Shown: piece by piece, positions 47,591-58,299 of the stretch
How the letters are laid out: each line of letters starts with the position of its first letter
Numbering within the stretch: position 1 is the stretch's first letter
The notes under the pieces: generated by a model
What the model was told of the DNA's origin: nothing
The model's input: only the letters and a program-made list of their open reading frames with translations
Database searches by the model: none
Translations under genes and position numbers: made by a program
Assembly (NCBI GenBank): GCA_947561585.1
Contig: CANNZV010000330.1
Span: forward strand, 50,538-114,537
DNA from: Caprella mutica
Lineage: Eukaryota > Arthropoda > Malacostraca > Amphipoda > Caprellidae
Reading direction: 5' to 3'
DNA length: 64,000 nucleotides

Positions 47591-48258
47591 CAGGGTGATC
47601 ATAAGTAGAGGGAGGTGAAAAAGCTCTTGCACAAAGTTATTTCAAACCTTGTTTATCAAAAGAGTAAGTTTTATACCCGAAAATTAGGATTATTTTAAGA
47701 ACTCTTATACTGAAACAGCAGATATTTCAGAAACTACGACATATTTATGAAGCTACTCTGAATCTAATATGGTAAATGCAGGATGGTTCTCAGTACACAG
47801 GACACTTGCTTTTAAAGAACGACTGAGAGAAGTTTTCGAACATTGAGTCATTTCCAAGGGTCATGCAATTGAATGGTCTCTGAGGAGCTCAGATTGAACT
47901 GCTTGCAATTTTTCTTGTGGGGTTATTTGTAAAATGATGTATTCTCTTCCCCACCTGATAATCTGAATCAATTAAAAGAACGAATAATGCATGATGTGGA
48001 TTTTTTGAAAGCTTATCCTAACATGATCAAAAGATCAATGAAAGCAGTCAGAAAACAGGAGCAAAATTATGTATTAAAAAATAGGGGACATTGGATGTTC
48101 TTGGTAAAGAATGATTTACTTTATATCTTCAAAATATACAATTGTTTCTTCATTATAACTAAAAAAATATTGGGTATATAAACCTATTTTGAAATCATAT
48201 AGCAAATACATATCTCGTGCAAGAGATTTTTCACCACCCTCTACTTATAGTTACCCTG
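47591..48258 (+). mobile_element. Mariner-like element relic with TA target duplication
   Basis: Inverted ends cagggtgatcataagtagag and (reversed) cagggtaactataagtagag are flanked by TA at 47589-47590 and 48259-48260. The TIRs continue through ggtgaaaaagctcttgcac to about 43 bp. At 668 bp it is about half the length of an intact mariner, with an internal deletion and a broken transposase. Confidence 0.8.
47868..48113 (+). pseudogene. Mariner transposase C-terminal remnant
   Basis: Across frames this reads EWSLRSSD, stop, then NCLQFFLWGYL, stop, NDVF, PPDNLNQLKERI, YPNMIKRSMKAVRKQ and NRGHWMF. This follows the family pattern of a PRS.DL stretch, DFFLWGYLK, NL..LK.RI and a C-terminal GGH.E-like end. 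Two stops and one frameshift in under 250 bp, and the N-terminal two thirds are missing. Not functional. Confidence 0.75.
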
Positions 48259-48419
48259 TAGAAAAACTATTAGGAATATAGAAACAAACAAAAATATAGT
48301 TATAGTTGACAAACAAATCTGCATTAGCCAAAGAGAACCACACAAAAATATGGTGGTTCTTGTTAAAGTTATGGCGATTATAATTTTGTACCCACTCTTT
48401 TTGACACGTACTGTATATA

Positions 48420-48585
48420 TGTAGCTACTATCATACTAACCAGCTATGGAGAATAAATTTGGACAGTTCCACATTTTCGACCACATAAGAAAAAATATAG
48501 AATTACTATTTAACTTTTTTTGAATGATTGAGAACGTGGAGCTGTTATATAACTATGAACTTACCCTAACTAGCGACTAAATGGA
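48420..48585. mobile_element. Foldback MITE copy lacking its centre
   Basis: Left arm acagttccacattttcgacc; right arm gaacgtggagctgttatata and actatgaacttaccctaact. The arms pair, but the ggtatccatgatacc centre present at 12.7 and 17.5 kb is deleted. Confidence 0.55.
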
Positions 48586-48742
48586 ATAGGAATGTCGGTC
48601 ATTGGACAGTTGGTGCTAAAACTTACATAAAGGATAAATGACAGAGTTGATATAATTATAAATAGAAATGATAGAAACTACATAGGTAGAGGAGACTATG
48701 CTATAACTTTACATTAGAGGAAAAAGATCATTTTAATCTTAA

Positions 48743-49015
48743 ACCCTTTAGCGGGCAAGTATCACTCAAGTGATACACCATTATTTTTATTTCATTATTA
48801 TTCTCGCATGTTTAGATACCATTATAAACCACAGACATTAACAGACGTCATTGTCTTTCAAATAATCAATTTAAAATACATTATAAATATTAGTTTTCAA
48901 AAAAAATATAGCTAGCTGAAGGAAATTCACAAGAACAAAAATATCTAAAATTGCTAAACTATTACATACTATAAAATTAGACCTATCAGTTTATCGGTAA
49001 GTGCCCGCTAAAGGG
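48743..49015. mobile_element. TTAA-type MITE with accctttagcgggca ends
   Basis: Left: TTAA then accctttagcgggcaagt. Right: acttgccc-like gtgcccgctaaaggg followed by TTAG. The 15-bp inverted ends and the TTAA (one side mutated) suggest a piggyBac-type non-autonomous element of 273 bp. Confidence 0.7.
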
Positions 49016-49019
49016 TTAG

Positions 49020-49754
49020 ATTCATATTTAAAGATTTAGCTAATTGGGAGATATATTTCACTGTGAAATCTATCAAATATTTATTCATAATTTCATATCA
49101 CCTACAAATTACATCACTCTAAATTTTATATGTTTCAGGTACAGTATTTACAATATTCTATGGCAGTGTTTCAATTCAGAAATTAATTTCTGCAAGCTTT
49201 CAGTTAAGCCCCTTTCACACGAGTGGTTTTCTCATACCGCTTTAAAATAAAAGTTGCATGAAGAAAACACCAAATTTTAGTGGACAAACGCAAAACAGAA
49301 GCTGGGTATAAGTTTTATACCTGATGTCCAACGTGTGATTTCTAAAAAGGCGGTATAAATTTCATGCTGAAAGTTTAGCTTACCATTGTTTTCTATATAA
49401 TCTTTCACACTAGGCATGATAGATCATGCAGCTAACTGGATTGGTACAGACAAATAATGTAGATATTCCAATGCTACGTATAGAGAGAGTAGATATACGT
49501 AATAAGTGAATGATTCATATGTATATTTAAAAAAAAAATCTATTGATATAGATCATCGCAATAGCTATGCACAGTTCTATAAGATTAATAATTCATTTCT
49601 AAAAGCATATTTGATACAATGATACAATTTTATTGAATTTAAGATAATGTACAAGTACATAAATCTTAAAAGCAAGACCTTATATAAAATCCACTACTTG
49701 AGTGGAACTTTTCAGGCATAAATAATTTCTGAGTAATATTCAATAGACAGCCAT
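49020..49754. other. Non-coding AT-rich stretch
   Basis: No gene recognised. A gcccctttcacacgagtgg block near 49206 may be the edge of another dispersed element. Confidence 0.4.
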
Positions 49755-49822
49755 TTCTTCCTATTATCTGCCAGTCTGTAATTGGTGCAAAAAATCCCAC
49801 CGACTTTTTCAAAAAACTCTTT
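49755..49822 (+). mobile_element. Truncated left end of CCAG host MITE
   Basis: gccagtctgtaattggtgca, then atcccaccgactttttc, matches the left end of the element at 56226-56687. It breaks off exactly where the long-hairpin element at 49823 begins. Confidence 0.6.
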
Positions 49823-50666
49823 AAGGCGGTCCCCCGAAATTTTGAAAAAATTTTATTATTGAAGTTATGGTTCTGAAACTTTTTATGTATATATAAAATT
49901 GAATTATCTATCGTTTTTGTACGTGACATTTTTTCGATTAGACCCATAGAAAACGAGTTATTCGCATTTCGAACCATTTTCAAAAACTCTACCCCTGGTT
50001 TTTGGTTGAAGCTAGAGCATTGCGGTTTTTTGCATTCGATTCTCCATACTGATATCTACAATATGATTGCCTTTGATTTTCGAATTGGTTTTCTAAATTT
50101 CGACTTTTTCATAAAAAGTAAACCATAAATTTTGAAAAAAAAAATTTTGTCGGAAAAAAATTTCTACAACAAATTCGAAAATCAAAAATCGAAGGCAATC
50201 ATATTGTAGATATCATTATGCAGAATCGAATGCAAAAAAACACAATGCTCTAGCTTCAACCAAAAAACAGGGGTAGAGTTTTGAATTACAAGATATCAGA
50301 ATTAGTAGGAATTTCCTTTCAAAGTTTGATGATCTGACACCGTGACACGCAGCATCCATCCGCTTCGAAGGTTTAGGGATAACTGAGCAATCTTTCTTTG
50401 CATTCATTGGTGTGGGCGTGCTATAGTGGTAAGTTAGATACCAGATATAGCGAGATAATTGATTATTACGAATTATAATTGGCTGAGAGATGGTTTTTAG
50501 AGTACATATTGACACCCTACCTCCCGGCCCACTTTTTCCCCAGGGGGTTAGAGTTATACAAGACTTCTGATATTTTGCACACACTATAGGAAGGTTATAA
50601 AGCAACTATTTACACAATAAAAAAAAAAGATAAAATTTTGAGATTTCTTCGGTGGGCGGTCCCCTT
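49823..50666. mobile_element. Long-hairpin DNA element, 844 bp
   Basis: The ends aaggcggtcccccgaaattt and (reversed) aaggggaccgcccaccgaag are imperfect inverted repeats. Inside, 49985-50100 and 50165-50290 are near-perfect inverted arms of about 115 bp (for example tggttgaagctagagcattg and its complement), separated by about 65 bp of A/T. The 105- and 129-codon minus frames here show no known domain. Confidence 0.65.
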
Positions 50667-52200
50667 AAAAAGAGGCGGCGCTTAAATAATTTGTTACATA
50701 ATCGCATGGTAATAGTTTAAGCAAACCAACAATTTGATATGCTCAGCCTACCTACAAAGAATATTTGACAGAAAACATTACAAATTGCTTTACAATGTTG
50801 AATATCTTTTAAGTTCATATTTAAATTTTTTGCTATCCAGTTTAAGGTAATTTATTCCATTCAGTAACAGAGTTGTAGAAAAACTGTACAATTGTTTTAC
50901 TAATAGGCGGCTAATTCAAATTTTTATTAATACAGAATCTGGTATTATGGTTATGAGCTGGAATAAGTCTAGAGGCATTGGCATAAATATAATTATTAGG
51001 ATCATTTGAATGAAAGTAATTATGAAATTGACATAGAATTTAATGGACGTATAGCTTATCGAATGTGAGGGGCCGTGGACTACTCGACCCCCTCAATACT
51101 CGAACCATTACTAGGAACTACCAAAGATATTAATATTATACTAGTATAATATCTTTGCTACTACTACTACTATTAAGTCTCTGTATTTAATACTGCATGC
51201 AATACCGGGTCACATATATTTGTTTGTATTTGTTTATGCGCAGAAGAGTCTAAAAATTGGCGGCCAGAAATTTCGGTCACGGAATATTCGGTGTTGAAAT
51301 TTCAGTTTCAGAATTATAAATGACCTCTTAAACATAAATGACTTATGTAGTTCGCTATATCTGCTTGTTTGTTGTACAGAACACATAGATCTAATTAATA
51401 AGTTTCATATATACCTGAGACCGAATATTCCAAGAACAAAATTACAACTCCAATCTCATGTAAAATTAATGTCAAAACATGTCAAAATTACTAATGTAAT
51501 GTTACGTATCATTTTACAACGGTTAATGATGTTATCCGCTTTTAATTATTAAACCACACATTTTAGTACTCATAATTTCAAATTTTCTACTATTGTTCTT
51601 TAATAACACCATTATAAACTGAGACTGAATTTTTCAAGCCAGAAATTTCCTAGAACCCGATTCTACATATATGAAATACTTTGAAGTGAATTGAATCATA
51701 TTAGCTTGATTAATTCTTCTCAAAATAAAATAAATATATTCAATATCAATCTATATTTTTATTGCTGTATTCTTCTTACAGGCTTTTTCTCTATCACTCA
51801 CACATCCTACCATTTGACTCTACAAATATTATACACAATTCTATTTTTTGTAAACTTTTACATTAACTCGTGAATATATCTTTTTGTGTTAACACAACTC
51901 AATACTATTACTCAATACCATTACCGTAGAACTCCTCTATAGTGAACTTAAACTAGTTCACTATAGAAAGCTTACTCAGCTACAGAGGATTTGAGAATTA
52001 ATAAAAAATTCTTTTTAAAATTAATTTATTTTAATTACTCTCCGCTTTAATAAAAGTGGTAAATAATTACCGTTCGTAGACAGAGAAAAATGGAGACAAT
52101 TTTTTGTGATTATTTAACGGTAACTAAAAAAAAAAACACATTAAAATTATAATCCAGATGAGATTATTTGAAGGGATTGGTTCAGAAATTCAACATCTCC
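50667..52200. other. Non-coding region
   Basis: No gene recognised. A fragment at 51926-51975 (gtagaactcctctatagtga) is a relic of the MITE family in basigin-like intron 4. The rest is AT-rich unique-looking DNA. Confidence 0.45.
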
Positions 52201-52369
52201 ACTTTTAGGGTTAGTTCCATGTTTTCACACGGCTCCATATTTTCATATACATAAAAATCTCTATTTAATAATCATTACTTAACTTTTATTACAATTCCCT
52301 GTAAACAAAATATATCAATTCAATTTCTTTTCGATTGCTGGGATATCAAATCGATGGATTGTTCCATCA

Positions 52370-52440
52370 AATCGAAATTGGTATACATGATAGGTACCAA
52401 TTAAAATAGAAGTTAAATAACAATAATTATATTTTCGTTT
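52370..52440. mobile_element. Foldback MITE fragment
   Basis: attggtatacatgataggta then ccaattaaaatagaagttaa corresponds to the centre and right arm of the family at 12.6, 16.4 and 17.5 kb. Confidence 0.5.
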
Positions 52441-52445
52441 TTGAT

Positions 52446-52585
52446 CTGAGCCACGAGCCGCACAATCAGGCTTGTGGATCTGCTCGTGCTGATCTTTCAC
52501 TTCCAGATATATGGCCTGGCTTGCGGCTCGGCTCAGGCAGTGTGTGGTGGTAAAATAGCACAAGCCGAGCCTACAGTCAGCTAAG
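52446..52585. mobile_element. GC-rich inverted repeat (ctgagcc/ggctcag)
   Basis: ctgagccacgagccgca at 52447 pairs with ttgcggctcggctcag at about 52522, followed by another gccgagcc. GC content is much higher than the surroundings. Probably a small DNA-element relic. Confidence 0.45.
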
Positions 52586-52589
52586 TGCA

Positions 52590-53180
52590 TAATGAAGTTT
52601 TCTTTTTGTGTTTGATGTACGATGCACTATAGAATTTCAAGTGTGATAAAAAGTATATTGAATTCATAAAAGGGAATAAGAATGATTTTCTTGTAGAATT
52701 TATTGAATTTTATAGGAGTTATCCTTGTCTCTGGAAATTCAAAAGTCAAGACTGTAAAAACAAATTAAAAAAACATATAGTGTCTTGATCTTAAATAGTG
52801 CAATAGCCAAGACCTTTTTTGAGGTTGTTCATACGTTTATTGTATTCTCTAATTGGTCAGCTGAATGGTATTATTGATATTGAGTATTAAGAAACAGTAT
52901 CTAGTAGCCAGTCTGAAAAGAAGGTCTCCTCAGACCCAGGATTTTTTTTTACAAAAATTGGGATTTAGGCGCAGCAAATAACATGGGAACATAGGAATTA
53001 AATAGGACTTGGGCGCAGGATTAATCCACAAATCCTGCTGTACTTCTCAGACTGGTCTATTAACAACTATAGTATTGAGTAATGATCATGTAAGTTGTAG
53101 GTGCTCATTCACAGACATGTTTGCCAGTAACATCTGAGATGCAAGAATTATTCCCTGAATTGGACTTCGTTTTTTTCGGA
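52590..53180. other. Non-coding region
   Basis: No recognisable gene or element. Short frames only. Confidence 0.4.
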
Positions 53181-53181
53181 C

Positions 53182-53512
53182 ACTGTTCAGGGCAAGATAT
53201 TTCAAAAACTGGTACACAAATTTCAGAGATTTTGTTCCGAGATGTTACCAGAGACTGCTTCTTGAAAAAAAATCATGTTAAAGAATTGATACATGCAGTG
53301 GTATTTATATAACAAGCATTTTCATCCCTTCTTTGTTTTTGTACCAAAACTGGTACAGTCTGTTCAGGACACTATTTTTCAAAAACTGGTGGATAAATTT
53401 CAGCGAAACTCTCAGGACTGGAAATTTTACCAGTGACTCATTTTTGATAAAAAAAACATGTTTAGTAACCGATACATGCAGTGGTATCTAAATGATAAGC
53501 GTTTAAATTATG
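53182..53512. repeat. Two diverged copies of a 150-bp segment
   Basis: 53182-53330 and 53363-53512 share the order gttcagg, tttcaaaaactggt, aaatttcag, gttaccag or tttaccag, catgtt and gatacatgcagtggtat. Identity is moderate, so this is an old tandem duplication or two copies of a dispersed element. Confidence 0.6.
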
Positions 53513-53548
53513 TTAGGTCATTTCAGGTCCTTACCCGTGGGGCCGTAA

Positions 53549-53962
53549 AGCTGAAAAAATCTACCATAAATTTCCAGTAACTTGGCTGATCCACCAACAT
53601 TTTCCCAATTTATCCACCAAAAATTAATGGTAACAGGAATAAATAGCTAAAAATTCCACCGACTTTGCCAGAATATTATTTTCAAAGGGAAAAAATTCCA
53701 CCGACATGAAAGGTAATAAAGTATGTCCAAACTCGCCATTTTAATGGCGAGTTTGTGACAGTTATTTTGAGCCCTTCAATTGCAAATGGTGAGAAATATC
53801 TAATTTTCTCCTATACTACAATGTTAATTTGGATAGAATTTATGATAATTTAATTAATTTGATCAATTTGGTGAATTTTGGAGAGACAAATGGAGAGTTT
53901 ATGAGACATACTATTTTACTTGGCCGACATATCAGTGGGATTTACCACAAAATACAGACTGG
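53549..53962 (+). mobile_element. CCAG host MITE, left-truncated, carrying a hAT-type MITE
   Basis: Matches 56226-56687 in the same orientation: ctgaaaaaatctaccataaa, cttggctgatccacc, attaatggtaac, then the palindromic site split by the insert at 53709-53923. The right end is accacaaaatacagactgg. The left terminal repeat is missing. Confidence 0.7.
53709..53923 (+). mobile_element. hAT-type MITE copy 1
   Basis: 215 bp, flanked by ccgacatg (53701-53708) and ccgacata (53924-53931), an 8-bp target duplication with one mismatch. Eight-base duplications are typical of hAT transposons. Contains the aaactcgccattttaatggc palindrome also found in copies 2 and 3. The right end is ttacttgg. Confidence 0.75.
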
Positions 53963-54325
53963 CTAACTGGGTACCTGGTCTGCTGTCTGCAAAGCATGCA
54001 CTCCAGACTGCAGGAACTGGTAAACTGCTCTCCAAGAAATCCTCTATTTTGTCTTCTGTTCTCAGTAAAAATACATGTAAATATAGGAGGAAAGTAAGGA
54101 CCATGTTTTCAAGTGTGGTAGGAAAGTTGCCAGTTTAGTGAGAAAATGGATCCAGGTCGCCACATTTAAGGTACTTTAAAGGAGAAATTTGACTTCCTAG
54201 TGGAGATTTTATACTTGGAAACATCCTTATGCTTCATGTCTGATGCATGTGCATCTCCTTGAACAATTTTGTGAGTGATTTACTTGTTAGTTACCTATTT
54301 TTCAACTTTTTTAACCCCTCAAAAG
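53963..54325. repeat. Dispersed-repeat fragments
   Basis: 53995-54090 (ctccagactgcaggaactgg, then ctgttctcagtaaaaataca) is matched in reverse at 55235-55325. The two are inverted copies of one unnamed element. No gene. Confidence 0.55.
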
Positions 54326-54567
54326 CCAGTCTTTATTTCATGGTAAATTCCACCGACATGTCTGAAATTTTTTCCCCTTTGAATATTATATTCTGGCAAA
54401 ACCAGGCAAAGTTGGTGGATTTTTAGCTTTTTATTCCTGTTACCATTAATTTTTGGTGGAAAAATTGGGAAAATGTTGGTGGATCAGCCAAATTACTGGA
54501 AATTTGTGGTGGATTTTTTCAGCTTTTTGGAAAAAGTCAGTGGGATTTTGTGCACCAAATACAGACT
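54326..54567 (-). mobile_element. CCAG host MITE, empty copy (no hAT-type insert)
   Basis: Runs from ccagtctttatttcatggta to tgcaccaaatacagact, the reverse orientation of the 56226-56687 element. The site ccaccgacatgtc is uninterrupted, giving the pre-insertion state. It is fused at its right end to the next MITE. Confidence 0.7.
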
Positions 54568-54784
54568 GAACTCCTCCGACTTTTTCAAAAATCTGAGAAA
54601 TAGCTGCCAACAACTTTCATCAATTTGTCTAGTCCTCCAACATTTGTCCAGTTTCTCCTCTAAAAATTAATTGTAATATAGGAATTAATAGCTGAATATC
54701 CTCCGACATTGCAGGAATTTTTTATTAGAGAAATTGAATATCTCCTGACATATCATTGGAATTTACCACCAAATACAATCTGGA
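54568..54784 (+). mobile_element. Small CCAG MITE, copy a
   Basis: gaactcctccgactttttca to accaccaaatacaatctgg. Same order of blocks as 54908-55153. It shares the terminal sequence with the larger host MITE but has a different interior. Confidence 0.6.
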
Positions 54785-54907
54785 ACATGGAGTAAGGAGT
54801 CTTAAGGACTGAGTCACTGACACTGTTCGCACAGAAAATGTTAAAAATGTCCCATATTCTGCAGAATGGCATCATGGCATACACTACCAGTTTCCAGACA
54901 TTTCATT

Positions 54908-55153
54908 CCCAGTTTGTATTTGGTGCACTGAACTCCTCTGACTTTTTCAAAAATCTAAGAAATAGCTGCCAACATTTTTCATAAATTTGTCTAGTTCCCC
55001 AACATTTTTCCAGTTTCCCCTCCCAAAATTAATGGAAATATAGGAATTAATAACTACATATCCTCCGACATTGCAGGAATTAAATTTATTAGAGAAATTA
55101 AAAATCTCCTGATAGGTATATCCTTGAAATTTACCACCAAATACAATCTGGTT
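54908..55153 (+). mobile_element. Small CCAG MITE, copy b
   Basis: Begins ccagtttgtatttggtgcac and ends accaccaaatacaatctgg. The ends are inverted repeats of about 18 bp. The interior (agaaatagctgccaacattt, tatcctccgacattgcagg) matches copy a at high identity. Superfamily not established. Confidence 0.65.
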
Positions 55154-56225
55154 TCATTCTTGGGGTAATTTCTCTCCAGTCTGCAGAACATGGGACATTT
55201 TTAACATTTTCTGTGCAAACAATCCTTAATTTCCAGTTTCCTCCTATGTTTACATGTATTTTACTGAGAACAGAAGCCAAAATAGAGGTTTTCTTGGAGA
55301 ACACTTAACCAGTTCCTGCAGTCTGGATTTCTCTCCAAAATAGCCAAAAATACTCTCCAATAATTAAATGCAAACATAGGAATTAACTACAAGATTGTCA
55401 CCGGATAATTCAGGAGACTTATTTCAAGGCCTCAATAATTGTCGGATAAACTTCACAACTTCATGCATTTTTGCAGACTGGTTTCCTTAGGAATCTAAAA
55501 TTTCTAAAATGAAATTGTAATCAGAATTGTCACAAAGGGTGCTAGGACAATTGCCACCCGCGGATAATTGCCACCCGCGGATAATTGCCACCCCCGGACA
55601 GTTGCCACGGTGCCACCCGGACATTTGCCACCCAAATAATTAATATCAGACCTCTTAACTTTAAAAATGGTGATAAAATATGTATATTATTGTTGTACGA
55701 TTAATTATTAATTATATACATTATATATAAGATAAAAAACAATATTATTCAGTTTCTGAATGTGCTTTTTAAATATAGGTAATATTTATTAAATCTTATG
55801 TTATCGAATACTTTATACCACTTCTTTAGAACGATTCAAATCTGTTTAATTCCCTGATCGTCTATAACATTTTCAGGATTTATGATTTTAATCATTTTAT
55901 AAACATATCATCACAACCCTAATTATAATGTCAGGATTCTTAACTTCTATATTATATTACTGGGTAGTAATATAAATACCTACTGTTTTTCCTTTTGCAA
56001 ATAATTATAAATAAAGATCTATTCCGGGCAAGATAATTTAATTCTATTAATGGAATATTGTCTGCTTCAGTCATTTGGTTGACTTTATCACTGACATCAA
56101 AAGGAAATAAAATACAAGGGACTTGAAAAAGCAGTCAGAAAGGAAAGTGGCTCCATGAACAAAGTCACCTACCACCGTGAGTGACAAAGCTCATGGATGC
56201 AGAAAAGTTACTCTGTGAATGCAGT

Positions 56226-56687
56226 CCAGTCTGTATTTGGTGCACAAAATTCCACTGACTTTTTGAAAAAGCTGAAAAAATCCACCATAAATTTTCAGTA
56301 ATTTGGCTGATCCACCAACATTTCACCAATTTTTCCACCGAAAATTAATGGTAACATAGGAATAAATAGCTAAAATTCCACTGACTTTGATAGAATATTA
56401 TTTTCAATGCAGAAAAATTCCACCGACAAGCCAGGTAAAATAGTGTATCTCATAAACTCGCCATTTAGTCTCTCCAAAATTCAACAAATTCTCTCCAAAA
56501 TGATCAAATTTTCATAAATTCTCTCCAAAATAACATTGTAGCATAAGAGAAAAATAGATAAAACTCGCCATTTGCAATTGAAGGGCTCAAAATAACTGTC
56601 ACAAACTCGCCATTAAAATGGCGAGTTTGGACATGCTTTATTACTTGGCCGACAAGTCGGTGGAATTAACCATGAAATACAGTCTGG
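56226..56687 (+). mobile_element. CCAG host MITE, complete, carrying a hAT-type MITE
   Basis: Inverted ends ccagtctgtatttggtgcac and (reversed) ccagactgtatttcatggtt. Interior as in 53549-53962. The flanks aatgcagt and aatggaat match at 6 of 8 positions, possibly a decayed 8-bp target duplication. Confidence 0.75.
56431..56648 (-). mobile_element. hAT-type MITE copy 2
   Basis: 218 bp with a perfect 8-bp duplication ccgacaag (56423-56430 and 56649-56656). Opposite orientation to copies 1 and 3: the palindromic block lies at the right. Ends ccaggtaaaa and ttattacttgg. Confidence 0.85.
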
Positions 56688-57325
56688 AATGGAATGCAGT
56701 CACTTAAAAAGGAATGTGACGAAAGGGTACACAATAATTCTTATAAAAACAACACACAATTTATTATATTAACTACCTAGGTAGGTATTGGAATAATTAA
56801 TTTTCTAAAAAATATATTAAATGTGGAATGAATTTTTTTTATCTTATAATGTATACAATTAATAATTAGTTATTCGTACAAAAATAATATACATATTTTA
56901 TCACCATTTTTAAAGTTAAGAGGCCTGATAATAAATATTTGGGTGGCAATTGTCCGGGGGTGGAAATTTTCCGGGGGTGGCAATTGTCAGGGGGTGGCAA
57001 TTGTCCGCGGGTGGCAATTGTCCGCGGGTGGCAATTGTCCGGTCACGGTCTCAAAGAGTCTTCAGTAATCAGTCTTAGAAAAATCACAAAAATGTTCCAT
57101 ATAAAGTAATAAAGACCCTATTCTGATTTCTGAAGAGTGGCATTATGCATTATCAATTAGGTAATTTAAAAAATAAAACAGACACCATTCAAATATAATA
57201 ATTATATAAGTTACAGCTTACAAAGTTACAGACTTACAGGTATAATCCATAATGCAAAGAGAAGATGAAAAAACTGGGACAGCAAACCTTATCGATCAAC
57301 TGCTCCAATATGAAATATTTATTTA

Positions 57326-57789
57326 GGGTCACGCAGGCCAAGTAATAAAGCATGTCCAAACTCGCCATTTTAATGGCGAGTTTGTGACAGTTGTTTTGAG
57401 CCCTTCAATTGCAAATGGCGAGTTTTTTCTATTTTTCTCCTATGCTACAATGTTATTTTGGAGAGAATTAATGATAATTTGATCATTTTGGAGAGAATTT
57501 GTTGAATTTTGGAGAGAGATGGAGAGACAAATGGTGAGTTTATGAGACATACAATATTACTTGGCACGCAGGTAAATTGCGGCCCTTTAATTTCTAATTA
57601 CGGCCCTCTCAAGAGTCTTTAAAACATTCTGAACCGAAATTACATTACTATGTTGCAAACCTACCAAAATAAACACAATACATGCTATAATTTACTACCT
57701 TAAGTTTTTAACGGATGTTTTGAAGCTATGCTGTTTTTATTGTTAAAGACCGCAGTTAGTTACTGTGCCGCAATTTACCTGCTTGACCC
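57326..57789. mobile_element. TA-flanked MITE with gggtcacgcaggtaaattgc ends
   Basis: Left gggtcacgcagg, interrupted, then taaattgcggcc. Right (reversed) gggtcaagcaggtaaattgc. Both sides are flanked by TA (57324-57325, 57790-57791). Without the nested insert it is about 230 bp. TA targets fit Tc1/mariner-type mobilisation. Confidence 0.75.
57338..57564 (+). mobile_element. hAT-type MITE copy 3, nested in a terminal repeat
   Basis: 227 bp from ccaagtaataaagcatgtcc to acaatattacttgg, with 10-bp inverted ends and a perfect 8-bp duplication cacgcagg (57330-57337, 57565-57572). This is the cleanest copy and defines the family's ends. Confidence 0.88.
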
Positions 57790-57792
57790 TAA

Positions 57793-58115
57793 AACAATAT
57801 TAATTTATTGGCAATAAGCCAATAGATGACACTCTAGTCTCTGCTAAAGTTCAAAACAAGGAATTACCGAATTTATTAGGTAGCTACTAAAAAAAATATT
57901 TGCTTTTCCTAAGTATATTAATCTTACTACCTAGGTACCTACCTATATTTCGAATATTCACATGAATAGACAATTTCAAGTGAGTCTAAGAAAAGAGGTT
58001 TGAACTTTGGATAATATATTCTCACATTATATTGCAGACGAGACAGCTGTAACAGGTTGCAACTAAAAAAATAATTAACCCAACCCCGAAAAAAAATTTG
58101 TTTTGTTGAAATCTT
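57793..58115. other. Non-coding region
   Basis: No gene or element recognised. AT-rich with tacctaggtacc motifs. Confidence 0.4.
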
Positions 58116-58159
58116 TTACAGAATGAGTCCTCGCCTCTTCTGAAGCATCTGGCTCAGGT
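58116..58159 (-). CDS. Candidate terminal exon of an upstream gene
   Basis: On the minus strand a strong acceptor (ttttctttctactttccag) precedes a short open stretch that ends at a stop. In one phase it reads LSQMLQKRRGLIL then TAA at 58116-58118. In another phase it reads PEPDASEEARTHSVKDF and runs further, to a stop near 58080. The upstream exons would lie to the right, beyond or around the retrotransposon. I do not recognise the protein. Chance splice-like sequence is the main alternative. Confidence 0.3.
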
Positions 58160-58299
58160 CTGGAAAGTAGAAAGAAAATTTGTACATATTATTTATTAGT
58201 TATTGCAGAAGTCTCAAGGTTTTTAAACAGGGATTATCCCTCTTCATTATATATTTCATCCCTTCTAATTACTCCAAATTTAGCTACCACCATGTATTA

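Larger units (their letters stand above)
47458..48395. mobile_element. Palindromic MITE interrupted by a mariner-like element
   Basis: Outside the inner element, the left flank (from ggtacaaaattaaaattgtc through aacaagaactacc to cctaatagttttc) is the inverted copy of the right flank (gaaaaactattagg back to aattttgtacc). Arms are about 130 bp with moderate divergence. The right end continues to gacacgtactgta, possibly the true terminus; the left terminus seems lost. Confidence 0.6.
55545..57040. mobile_element. 1.5-kb long-TIR element with terminal subrepeats
   Basis: About 190-bp inverted ends (55545-55735 and 56850-57040). The outermost part of each is a short tandem of an 18-bp unit, ggacaattgccacccgcg on the left and its complement on the right (about four units left, five right). 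Inner TIR segments match too (aactttaaaaatggtgataa). The interior contains the host MITE at 56226-56687 and no recognisable transposase. No exact target duplication was seen. Confidence 0.75.

Noticed and set aside
50400..50520. tRNA-like segment (ctatagtggtaag) inside the long-hairpin element
   Set aside because: No matching B-box or acceptor stem, so a chance A-box resemblance.
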